From assembly GCA_036558545.1 (NCBI GenBank), contig DATBFJ010000099.1:1-10634 (forward strand): DNA of 10,634 bases. Reading direction: 5' to 3'. Origin of the DNA: JALYGJ01 sp036558545 (lineage in GTDB: Bacteria > Chloroflexota > Limnocylindria > Limnocylindrales > CSP1-4). A model generated the notes under the pieces. The model saw only the letters and a program-made list of their open reading frames with translations. It was not told where the DNA came from and searched no databases. Below are positions 1 to 6,600 of the stretch, in pieces. Each line of letters begins with the position of its first letter. Position 1 is the stretch's first letter. The position numbers and the translations under genes are program-made.

Positions 1-240
1 CTGCGTGCCATTAGGCGGATCGCTGGTCGCGTGCCGATTGCCGGCATGGACATCGTCGAGGTGTCGCCGCCTTATGACCACGCAGAGGTAACAGCGGCTG
101 CGGCCCATCGCTGCGCGCTCGAGGCGATCAGCGCTCTCGCCGTGCGCAAGCGCGACGGAGAACGGATCCGCTTCGACCGTGCCGATGTCGAAATACCGCC
201 GGTCGGCGAGCGTCTGCACGTGCCGAGCGTCGGTGGCTGA
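1..240 (+). CDS. Agmatinase/arginase-family ureohydrolase, C-terminal fragment (5' end outside window)
   Basis: The reading frame is open from base 1 to a TGA at 238-240 and gives the last 79 residues of a protein that begins upstream. The stretch GMDIVEVSPPYDH at residues 15-27 is the C-terminal signature of the ureohydrolase superfamily (agmatinase, arginase, formiminoglutamase, guanidinobutyrase). Its glutamate (residue 20) aligns with the conserved late Glu of the family. Agmatinase hydrolyses agmatine to putrescine and urea with two Mn ions. The metal-binding Asp/His clusters lie upstream and cannot be checked, so the substrate is open; agmatinase (SpeB) is the most common annotation for this tail. 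About 30 residues rich in Arg and Asp follow the core helix, a little longer than many family members. The stop is overlapped by the GTG start of the next gene, suggesting co-translation. The family is well supported, the exact substrate is not. Confidence 0.85.
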   Translation: MRAIRRIAGRVPIAGMDIVEVSPPYDHAEVTAAAAHRCALEAISALAVRKRDGERIRFDRADVEIPPVGERLHVPSVGG

Positions 241-1057
241 CAAGCGGCCTTCGCGAAAAGCACGCGAACGATCTGATGCCCCGCCGTCAGGCGAGGCGCT
301 TGCCCGCTACTACGATCTCGATCTCGAGTCTGAGCCGCTCGACCTGGACATGTACCTGGCCTTTGCCGCCGCGGCAGGCGGCACAGTCCTCGAACTAATG
401 GCTGGCACGGGCCGAATCGCGGTGCCGCTCGCCATGGCTGGCCACAGGGTCACGGCCGTCGACAACGATCCGTTCATGCTCGCGCGCGCGGCCACGCGCT
501 GGCAGCGCACGAGTGCCGGCGCGCGCAAGGGCGGCGCGTTGGATTTGGTCGAGGCTGATGTCACGAGACTCAAGCTGGGCAAGCGTTTCGATCTGGTGAT
601 CGTGGCACTCAACGGCCTGTTACTTCTCGACCGTGCCGCCCAGACACAGACCCTAGAGTGCATCACGCACCATCTGAAGCCGAACGGTCGAGTCGTGATC
701 GATGTCTGGTTGCCCCAGCCTGACGACCTTGCCCTATACGACGGCCGTCTTATGCTCGACTGGACGCGGATCGACGCCGAGACCGGTCAGAGAGTGGCCA
801 AGACAACGGCCGCGCGCTACGAGGCGGCGGCGCGAACGGCGCGTATATCGACCTTCTTTGACGCATGGAACGAGGGCGAATCGCCCGCCAGAACGAGTCG
901 CCGGGACACGGTCAACTTCCTGAATCAAGACGAGTTGGAGCGGCTTGCGGACGACGCCGGGTTAGTTGTGAACACGCTCGCGGGCGACTATGAAATGGGC
1001 CACTTCGGTATAGACAGTGACCGACTAGTAATGGTCTGCAGCAGGCAAACCCGTTGA
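233..1057 (+). CDS. Class I SAM-dependent methyltransferase
   Basis: A 274-residue protein starting at GTG 233, which overlaps the ureohydrolase stop by eight bases (GTGGCTGA). An in-frame ATG at 179 would add 18 residues fully inside the upstream gene, so it is less likely. SAM-binding motif I is clear at residues 52-61 (VLELMAGTGR). The acidic residue ending strand 2 is D77 in AVDNDP, motif III is EADV around residues 107-110, and the motif IV strand is near 119-132 (FDLVIVALNG). The C-terminal segment SDRLVMVCSR (262-271) is the closing strand pair often seen in small methyltransferases of the Methyltransf_25/11 type. The first 25 residues are basic and probably disordered. Nothing in the sequence fixes the substrate. 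A possible role with the preceding amine/guanidine hydrolase is inference only. Confidence 0.9.
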   Translation: MADKRPSRKARERSDAPPSGEALARYYDLDLESEPLDLDMYLAFAAAAGGTVLELMAGTGRIAVPLAMAGHRVTAVDNDPFMLARAATRWQRTSAGARKGGALDLVEADVTRLKLGKRFDLVIVALNGLLLLDRAAQTQTLECITHHLKPNGRVVIDVWLPQPDDLALYDGRLMLDWTRIDAETGQRVAKTTAARYEAAARTARISTFFDAWNEGESPARTSRRDTVNFLNQDELERLADDAGLVVNTLAGDYEMGHFGIDSDRLVMVCSRQTR

Positions 1058-1063
1058 TATAGT
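1058..1063 (+). promoter_or_regulatory. Candidate -10 element (TATAGT) for a leaderless cpaE-like transcript
   Basis: TATAGT matches the sigma-70-type -10 consensus TATAAT at five of six positions. It begins directly after the methyltransferase stop and ends seven bases before the ATG at 1071, so transcription would start at or next to the A of the start codon. No Shine-Dalgarno sequence lies between the stop and the ATG, which fits a leaderless mRNA. The best -35 match about 17 bases upstream is poor (three of six to TTGACA). Chance occurrence cannot be excluded. Confidence 0.4.
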
Positions 1064-1070
1064 CGGCCCG

Positions 1071-2252
1071 ATGTCCGGCTTACAGAACGAATCACAGATT
1101 CGACTATTGCTTGTCGAGGACATGCCCCAGGTTGCGAACTACATCCGCAGCCTGCTCGACAGCCAATCAAAGATCAAGCTCCTGGAGGTCGTTCGCGACG
1201 GCCGGGCCGTGCTCGACCAGATCCGTGAGCACCAACCCGACGTCTTGATCGTCGACGCCCTTCTCCAGGGCCGCATCAATGGGCTTGCCGTGGCACAGGA
1301 GGTGCGCGAGGCCGGCCTGGAGATGCCCATCATCGCCCTGACCGTGCCTCAAAAGCCGATCAAGGTGGGCGAAGGGATGGGCATGACAGAGATCCTGTCG
1401 ATGCCGTTCTCGGGCTACGACTTCATGCGCCTGCTCCAGGACATGCACGACGCACAACGCGCGACTGCGCCGGAGTCGCTGTCGCGCGTCTACTCTTTCT
1501 TCGGCGCCAAGGGCGGCGTAGGAACCTCGACGATCGCCTACAACGTTGCCGTCTCGATCGCGGCGCTCAACTATCGCGTCGCCCTCGTCGACGGCAGCCT
1601 GCAGTTCGGCGACCTCCGAGCGCTCCTGCGCGTTGCAGATGACGTGCCCTCGTTCGTCCAACTGCCCACTGCGCACATTCAACGTGCCGATCTGGAGCAG
1701 GTCATGTACCGCGACTCTACGGGCGTGGAGGTGCTCTTCGCGCCGCCGCGTATCGAGATGGCAGAGATGGTCACCCCGCGTGACATCGAGCGGACGCTCT
1801 CGCTGATGAGGAAGATCTACAACGTTGTGATCATCGACACCGCGACTACGGTTGACGACACCCTGCTGGCTTACCTGGACAACAGCGACGGACTCGTCCA
1901 GATAATCACGCACGAGTGGACGTCACTGCAGCGCGCCAGATCGATGGCGGACACGTTGTCGGCGCTCAACTTCCCCGCAGACCGCATCTGGTACCTGATC
2001 AATCGGGCCGACAGCACGGGCGGCCTTCCACGCGAGGCAGTGGCCCAGGCGCTGGGCCGCCAAGCAGACTTCGGCGTTGTGAGCGATGGTGTGCTGGTGC
2101 TGGATGCCAACAACCGCGGCGAACCGTTCACAAGGCTTGCTCCAGACGCGCCAATCGTTCGCAACATCGCCAATGTCGCGACGGAACTGACGCGCGCCAT
2201 GGAACCCACCAAGCCACGACACGCGGCCCTGGCAACGGCCGCGGCGGTGTAG
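1071..2252 (+). CDS. Receiver-domain CpaE/TadZ-like MinD-family ATPase
   Basis: A 393-residue protein. Residues 10-125 form a response-regulator receiver domain: acidic pair E16/D17 and phosphoacceptor D62 in LIVDALLQG. Residues 139-375 form a MinD/ParA-type ATPase: deviant Walker A KGGVGTST (147-154), a second acidic motif VDGSLQFGD (173-181) and Walker B VVIIDTATT (252-260). The signature lysine K147 is present, but the usual P-loop lysine at 152 is Thr. This architecture is that of CpaE/TadZ proteins, which position Flp/Tad pilus machinery at the cell pole or membrane. No other tad/cpa gene (CpaF ATPase, TadB/TadC, prepilin, peptidase) is present here, so the partner is unknown. The last 15 residues are Ala-rich. 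The start ATG is the first in frame and has a -10-like hexamer just upstream; the stop overlaps the murI start by one base. Confidence 0.88.
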   Translation: MSGLQNESQIRLLLVEDMPQVANYIRSLLDSQSKIKLLEVVRDGRAVLDQIREHQPDVLIVDALLQGRINGLAVAQEVREAGLEMPIIALTVPQKPIKVGEGMGMTEILSMPFSGYDFMRLLQDMHDAQRATAPESLSRVYSFFGAKGGVGTSTIAYNVAVSIAALNYRVALVDGSLQFGDLRALLRVADDVPSFVQLPTAHIQRADLEQVMYRDSTGVEVLFAPPRIEMAEMVTPRDIERTLSLMRKIYNVVIIDTATTVDDTLLAYLDNSDGLVQIITHEWTSLQRARSMADTLSALNFPADRIWYLINRADSTGGLPREAVAQALGRQADFGVVSDGVLVLDANNRGEPFTRLAPDAPIVRNIANVATELTRAMEPTKPRHAALATAAAV

Positions 2253-3106
2253 TGAGCGACCCGCGCGCGATTGGTTTTTTCGACTCAGGGGTTGGCGGGC
2301 TGACGGTTCTGCGCGAGGTGATGCGTCGACTTCCGAACGAGTCGACGATCTATTTGGGCGATAACGCTCGGGCGCCGTACGGCCCGCGTTCCGACGACGA
2401 GGTGAATAAGTTCAGCGCCCAGTGCCTGGACGAGCTCGCAGCGCGCGATGTCAAGGCAATCGTCGTTGCATGCAACACTTCGAGCGCCATCGCACTGCCC
2501 CACCTTCGGCTCCGTTACAACCGACCTTTACTCGGGGTGGTGCGTCCCGGCGCCACGGCGGCCGCCCTTGCGACCCGCAATCGCCGGGTGGGAGTCATAG
2601 CGACCCAGGCGACGGTCCGCTCCCGCGCCTACTTCCAGGCCATCAAGGAAGAGGACCCGTTTGTCGAGGTTTTCGAGCAGGCCACGCCGAAACTCGTGCC
2701 GCTGGTCGAGGCAGGCAAGCTGGACGGGCCACTCGTCCAAGAGGTCGTCGCCGAGCAGATCGCGCCGATACTGTCGACCGAGCGCAACATCGACACGCTC
2801 CTTCTGGGCTGCACGCACTATCCGCTGCTCGCGCCAGTCATCCGCGACACGATCGGCACGGAGATCGCAGTGATCGACTCGGCATCCGCTACCGCCAGCG
2901 CCCTGGCCGCGCTGCTGGAGATGCACTCGCTCGAGGCGCCTGCCGACAAAGCACCCACTCATGTCCAGCTGACCACCGGCGACGTGGATGCGTTCGAAAG
3001 TGTTGCCGGACGGCTCTTCGACCAGGCCTTTACCAACGTTGACCACCTCCAGATTGCTGATGTGGCGATTCCCGTAGGTGTTCCAGCCGCGGCAGCAGGC
3101 GAGTGA
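2252..3106 (+). CDS. murI: Glutamate racemase MurI
   Basis: A 284-residue cytoplasmic enzyme converting L-glutamate to D-glutamate for peptidoglycan, in the Asp/Glu racemase family. The N-terminal GFFDSGVGGLTVLRE (residues 8-22) is the classical MurI opening with catalytic D11 and S12, followed by YLGDNARAPYG (34-44). The two catalytic cysteines are seen in VACNTSS (C74) and LLGCTHYPLL (C187, with H189). The length is normal for the family. GTG 2252 is chosen because it puts the conserved motif eight residues in; the frame is open further upstream inside the CpaE-like gene but shows no family similarity there. The start overlaps the preceding TAG by one base (TAGTG), and the stop TGA overlaps the next GTG (GTGA), so the gene is probably translated by coupling on a shared message. 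No good Shine-Dalgarno is visible. Identification is firm. Confidence 0.97.
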   Translation: MSDPRAIGFFDSGVGGLTVLREVMRRLPNESTIYLGDNARAPYGPRSDDEVNKFSAQCLDELAARDVKAIVVACNTSSAIALPHLRLRYNRPLLGVVRPGATAAALATRNRRVGVIATQATVRSRAYFQAIKEEDPFVEVFEQATPKLVPLVEAGKLDGPLVQEVVAEQIAPILSTERNIDTLLLGCTHYPLLAPVIRDTIGTEIAVIDSASATASALAALLEMHSLEAPADKAPTHVQLTTGDVDAFESVAGRLFDQAFTNVDHLQIADVAIPVGVPAAAAGE

Positions 3107-4377
3107 CGGCTTCGCACGAAATGCGCGGAGATGCTCCGCGCCGCAACCTGCATGGCAATGAGAAAGCCGTTGTTGCCGGCATCGCCGCGGGCGTCGGCCT
3201 GGCGATCGCTACCCGCTATCTCGCGCAGCGGGCACACAAGAATGCGCCGGAAGGTCTAGTCGATTGGGAGCGGGTCGAGGCCATCGCTGCTGCGCGCTTG
3301 GCCGCCGCGCCCGGAGCGCTGAGCGCGGCCGACCTGCACGCCGCGGACGCCGGCTACTCGAGGGCCATGACGCTGGCCATCCCGCTGCTGGAACAGCACC
3401 TTGGCAGGCCTCTGCCGGGAGTTGTTGAGCGCCACGAGGTCGTCGACCGTGCCACGTGGGCAAAGGCGAACATCGCGACGTTCGAATCGCTCATCGGGCA
3501 CCTCGAGCCGCACGTGCGCTCGGCAACCGGCGACAAGGGCGTCGCGGCGGGTCTCGCCCGCGCCGCGAACAGGTTCATCAGCACCCAGCAGCTGGGCTTC
3601 CTGCTCGGCTATCTCGGTACACGCGTCCTCGGCCAGTACGACATCGCCCTGCTTTCGGCCGAAGCGACGCCCGGCAAGCTGCTCTTCGTCGAGGAGAACG
3701 TCCGCCAGACCGCCGCCAACCTCGGCGTCGACGTAAACGACTTCCGCACCTGGATCGTCCTCCACGAGGCGACTCACGCCTTTGAGTTCGAGGCCAATAC
3801 GTGGATCCGGCCTTACCTGCGCGAACGCCTCGAGAAGCAGCTGGCAGGCGTCCTGGACCAGGCACGCGACTTGCAATCTGGCGGCCTGAGCGCGCTTATC
3901 GAGCGGTTGCGCGACGCCAGGGACAATCCTCTTGCCGCGCTCCTGACACCCGAGCAGCGTCGACTGTTCGAGGAGACGCAACGGGTGATGAGCCTGCTCG
4001 AAGGCTTCAGCGACTGGGTCATGGACGAGGTCGGCGCCCAGGTCCTGCCCAACGTGGGCACCATTCGTGACCGGTTCGAAGCCCGGAGGAGTCAGCGCCG
4101 CGGCCCGTTCGACCGCATAGTGGCGCGCCTCACCGGTCTGGATCTGAAGCTGGAGCAGTACAAGCGCGGCGAACGTTTTGTTTCCGGCGTTGCGGCAGCG
4201 GGTGGCAAGGCAGCCATCGATGCACTGTGGGCTGGGCCTGAGAACCTGCCCAGCGAGCAGGAACTTGCCGATCCACGAGCATGGGTGCGGCGCGTCATAG
4301 CGCCAAAATCGAACGCCGATTTGATTTCAGGCGGCTCATTCAGTCCTCACGTTGGGTCCGCCACGTCCGACAATTGA
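3103..4377 (+). CDS. Zincin_2-type putative zinc metalloprotease (F420-biosynthesis-associated family)
   Basis: A 424-residue protein starting at GTG 3103 in a four-base overlap with the murI stop; ATG 3121 is an alternative six codons later. The core motif is HEATH (residues 221-225) within WIVLHEATHAFEFEANTWIR, an HExxH zincin site. The surrounding pattern (H-E-x-T-H, then W and R/PYL) and the later LLEGFSDWVMDEVG (298-311) resemble the Zincin_2 family, annotated as 'coenzyme F420 biosynthesis associated' in Actinobacteria and Chloroflexota. E300 in that second motif could be the third metal ligand; this is inference. Residues 22-41 are hydrophobic with small residues (AVVAGIAAGVGLAIATRYLA) and could be a membrane anchor or a buried helix. 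The rest is helical and charged. No substrate is known to me, and no F420 gene is in the window. The family call is fairly sure; proteolytic activity is unproven. Confidence 0.8.
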   Translation: MTASHEMRGDAPRRNLHGNEKAVVAGIAAGVGLAIATRYLAQRAHKNAPEGLVDWERVEAIAAARLAAAPGALSAADLHAADAGYSRAMTLAIPLLEQHLGRPLPGVVERHEVVDRATWAKANIATFESLIGHLEPHVRSATGDKGVAAGLARAANRFISTQQLGFLLGYLGTRVLGQYDIALLSAEATPGKLLFVEENVRQTAANLGVDVNDFRTWIVLHEATHAFEFEANTWIRPYLRERLEKQLAGVLDQARDLQSGGLSALIERLRDARDNPLAALLTPEQRRLFEETQRVMSLLEGFSDWVMDEVGAQVLPNVGTIRDRFEARRSQRRGPFDRIVARLTGLDLKLEQYKRGERFVSGVAAAGGKAAIDALWAGPENLPSEQELADPRAWVRRVIAPKSNADLISGGSFSPHVGSATSDN

Positions 4378-4384
4378 CGACGAG

Positions 4385-5419
4385 ATGAACGCGACGATTG
4401 CCGTCACGCGCACGAGCGGCCCGGGCACTGGCCCGTCTGGCGTGCCTGCCGCGATCGGCTTGTCGCCCATCCTGTCGGCGCGCTACAAGCCGGAGCACCT
4501 GGCGCGCATCGCCGACGCGGCGCCGGGCTCGCGAATCGTGACCGTCTCCCTCGAGGGCCTCGCGGACGGCGATCTGTCAGACGTCGAAGTGCTGCTCCGC
4601 GGGCCGATGCCGCAGGGAATCTTCGACCGACTCTTGAGCCGTTGTCCGCAGCTCATGTGGGTCCACTCCGCGACTGCGGGCGTCGAGCGTGTGCTGACGC
4701 CCGCTGCCCTTGAGCGCGGTATCGCCATCACCAACGCCCGCGGCGTGTTCAGCGATCCGATCGCTGAGTACGTGGTGATGATGATCCTGACTATCAGCCG
4801 CCGGCTGCCACAGCTTCTTGAACTGCAGCGTGAGCGCACGTGGCAGCCACTCGAGGGCCGCGAGATGGCGGACCTGACCATTGGCGTCGTTGGCCTCGGA
4901 TCTATTGGCAGGCGCGTCGCGGAGCTTGCCCTGACTTTTGGTTCTCGCGTCATCGCGACGCGCCGCCAGCACGGTGCGACGGACGGCCTTTCCGGCAACA
5001 TAGAGATACTGCCACCGGAGCAGCTGGCCGACCTCATGAGCCGCAGCGACTTCACCGTCCTGGCGCTGCCGCTGACGTCCGGAACCGAAGGCATGTTCGA
5101 CGCCGGCCTGTTGAGCCACGCCAAGCCGGGATCGTGGCTGATCAACGTGGCGCGCGGTGCGCTCATCGATGACCGCGCACTCTTGCGCGCCGTGCACGAC
5201 GGCCCGCTCGGTGGCGCTGTCCTGGATGCGTTCCGCGATGAGCCGCTGCCGGCCGAGTCGCCGCTGTACAGCGCCTCGAACATCATCGTCACACCGCACA
5301 CCTCGTGGTCGAGCGGACGCGTTCTCGATCGCAGCATTGAATTGTTTTGCGAAAACCTTGGTCGCTTCAGCAAAGGCGCGCCGCTGCTGAACCTGGTCGA
5401 TCCGCGCGCCGGTTACTGA
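4385..5419 (+). CDS. D-isomer-specific 2-hydroxyacid dehydrogenase
   Basis: A 344-residue protein from ATG 4385, seven bases after the previous stop; an in-frame TTG at 4352 would lie inside the metalloprotease gene and add 11 unconserved residues. The Rossmann glycine motif is VGLGSIGRRVAELA (169-182). The catalytic triad of the family is visible: R257 in NVARGALID, E286 in FRDEPLP and H305 in TPHTSW. The end of strand beta-2 reads ATRRQ (191-195) with Arg where NAD-specific enzymes carry Asp, suggesting preference for NADP(H). The N-terminal substrate domain contains HSATAGVERVL (95-104), as in glyoxylate/hydroxypyruvate reductase-like and CtBP-like members. The enzyme should reduce a 2-oxoacid to a D-2-hydroxyacid or the reverse; the substrate cannot be read from sequence. 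It is probably the last gene of the murI-containing unit. About the first 25 residues are Gly/Pro/Thr-rich and likely flexible. Confidence 0.92.
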   Translation: MNATIAVTRTSGPGTGPSGVPAAIGLSPILSARYKPEHLARIADAAPGSRIVTVSLEGLADGDLSDVEVLLRGPMPQGIFDRLLSRCPQLMWVHSATAGVERVLTPAALERGIAITNARGVFSDPIAEYVVMMILTISRRLPQLLELQRERTWQPLEGREMADLTIGVVGLGSIGRRVAELALTFGSRVIATRRQHGATDGLSGNIEILPPEQLADLMSRSDFTVLALPLTSGTEGMFDAGLLSHAKPGSWLINVARGALIDDRALLRAVHDGPLGGAVLDAFRDEPLPAESPLYSASNIIVTPHTSWSSGRVLDRSIELFCENLGRFSKGAPLLNLVDPRAGY

Positions 5420-5426
5420 GGGCCAC

Positions 5427-5432
5427 TAACCT
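5427..5432 (+). promoter_or_regulatory. Candidate -10 element (TAACCT) for a leaderless ychF-like transcript
   Basis: TAACCT fits the TANNNT form of -10 elements used in many leaderless promoters of high-GC bacteria. It ends six bases before the GTG at 5439, placing the likely transcription start at the start codon. The 19-base gap after the dehydrogenase stop has no Shine-Dalgarno sequence and no recognisable -35. The spacing is nearly the same as for TATAGT before the cpaE-like gene, the main reason to record it; the motif alone is weak. Confidence 0.3.
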
Positions 5433-5438
5433 GCGCCC

Positions 5439-6545
5439 GTGCAGGTAGCAATCGTCGGTCTTGCCCGGTCTGGGAAGACGACTGTGTTCAATACGCTGAC
5501 TCGCGGCGAGGCCGAGACGGGCGGCTTTGGCGGCATGACCGTCAATGTTGGCGTGGTCAAGGTTCCCGACGAGCGGCTGACCAAGCTCACGGAGCTGTTC
5601 AAGCCGAAGCGTGAGGTTCCGGCGGACGTCACGTATGTCGACCTGCCAGCGCCACCTCTGTCAGTCGAAGGTCGTGAGGCGGCCGAGATTCCCGCCGATC
5701 AGCTGGCCCGCCTGCGCAATGCTGACGAGCTCTTGCACGTCGTCCGAGCCTTCGATAACCCGGCCGTTGCTCATCCGGACGGCTCAATCGACCCGCTTCG
5801 CGATGTGGAGCGACTCGACCTGGAATTTGTCCTGGCCGATCTTGGCGTCATCGAGAAGCGCATCGAGAGACTCAAGACACAGGGCCACCATGGCACGCCG
5901 GCCGAGCGCGAAGCCAACGATCGCGAGCTCGCGGTATTGGAGAAGCTCGCGCCGCCGTTGCGCGAGGGAGTGCCGATTCGCGACATCGACCTCTCGGACG
6001 ACGAGCAGAAGCGCGTCCGCGGCTTCCGCTTCCTGACCGAGAAGCCCGTTCTCGTGTTGCTCAACATTGGCGAGGACGATGTGACTCGCGCCGCGAAGAT
6101 CGTTGCTGACTTCGCCGGCGCGTACAGGCACACGCATTCGGGTGTGGAGGCGCTCTCGGCACGCATCGAGATGGAAATCGGCCAGCTCGACGAAGAGGAG
6201 GCCGCGATCTTCAGGTCGGACCTTGGTCTGACCGAGTCGAGCCTCGAGAAGGTGATTCGCGACAGCTATCGCCTGCTTGGGCTGATCTCGTTCTTCACTG
6301 CCGGCCCCGACGAGACGCGTGCCTGGACCATTCCAGCCGGTTCGACGGCCGTGGACGCCGCGGCCGCAATCCATTCTGACCTGGCACGCGGCTTCATACG
6401 CGCCGAAATTGTCGAGTACAACGACCTGATCGAGCTGGGCTCGTTCGCCGAGGCACGTAAGAACGCCAAGCTTCGATCAGAGGGTGCCAAGTACGAAGTT
6501 CAATCCGGCGACGTCATCGAGGTGCTCTTCAACGTGAGCCGATAG
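5439..6545 (+). CDS. Divergent YchF/OLA1-family P-loop NTPase with TGS domain
   Basis: A 368-residue protein from GTG 5439. The P-loop is GLARSGKT (7-14), then MTVNVGVVKVPDERL (33-47), which matches the switch I/post-switch region of YchF. Residues 118-175 form a charged helical insertion (DPLRDVERLDLEFVLADLG and onward) equivalent to the YchF coiled-coil arm. The base-recognition motif reads NIGE (209-212), the NxxE form that in YchF/OLA1 favours ATP over GTP. Residues 282-366 are a TGS-like domain with the family hallmarks ISFFTAGPDETRAWTIPAG, GFIRAEIVEYNDLIELG and VQSGDVIEVLFNV. YchF proteins bind ribosomes and act in translation and stress responses. Differences from standard YchF are the P-loop (usually GLPNVGKS) and the G3 region, which reads VDLPAPP (67-73) without the usual DxxG. 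It is probably a paralogue of canonical YchF. Confidence 0.9.
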   Translation: MQVAIVGLARSGKTTVFNTLTRGEAETGGFGGMTVNVGVVKVPDERLTKLTELFKPKREVPADVTYVDLPAPPLSVEGREAAEIPADQLARLRNADELLHVVRAFDNPAVAHPDGSIDPLRDVERLDLEFVLADLGVIEKRIERLKTQGHHGTPAEREANDRELAVLEKLAPPLREGVPIRDIDLSDDEQKRVRGFRFLTEKPVLVLLNIGEDDVTRAAKIVADFAGAYRHTHSGVEALSARIEMEIGQLDEEEAAIFRSDLGLTESSLEKVIRDSYRLLGLISFFTAGPDETRAWTIPAGSTAVDAAAAIHSDLARGFIRAEIVEYNDLIELGSFAEARKNAKLRSEGAKYEVQSGDVIEVLFNVSR

Positions 6546-6600
6546 AACCCGTTCCCTACGAGCGGCCGCCGCAGGTCCGACCACGGCCAAGCCGTCCGTC
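6546..6600. terminator. Short gap between convergent genes with a possible small hairpin
   Basis: This 55-base gap separates the ychF-like stop from the stop of the opposite-strand acidic-protein gene, so a terminator serving both strands is expected here. The only clear inverted repeat is ACGGC-CAA-GCCGT at 6583-6595, a five-pair stem with a three-base loop. There is no T-tract on either side, so it is not a classical intrinsic terminator. A GCGGCCGC palindrome lies at 6562-6569. Confidence 0.25.

Noticed and set aside
1167..1913. A 248-codon open frame on the minus strand.
   Set aside because: It is antisense to the receiver-ATPase gene, which has clear domain motifs. Its translation is Arg/His/Val-rich with no recognisable motif, as expected for a high-GC mirror frame.
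2275..2281. A U UUU UUC heptamer in frame at codons 8-10 of murI, a possible -1 slippery site.
   Set aside because: The bases encode the conserved Gly-Phe-Phe of the MurI opening. There is no obvious downstream pseudoknot or useful -1 frame, so it is probably coincidence.
3256..3981. A 241-codon minus-strand open frame.
   Set aside because: It lies fully opposite the Zincin_2 gene with its HEATH motif; no motif or RBS of its own.
4483..5373. A 296-codon minus-strand open frame.
   Set aside because: It is antisense to the 2-hydroxyacid dehydrogenase, whose catalytic Arg, Glu and His are intact. The mirror translation is Ser/Arg-rich and featureless.
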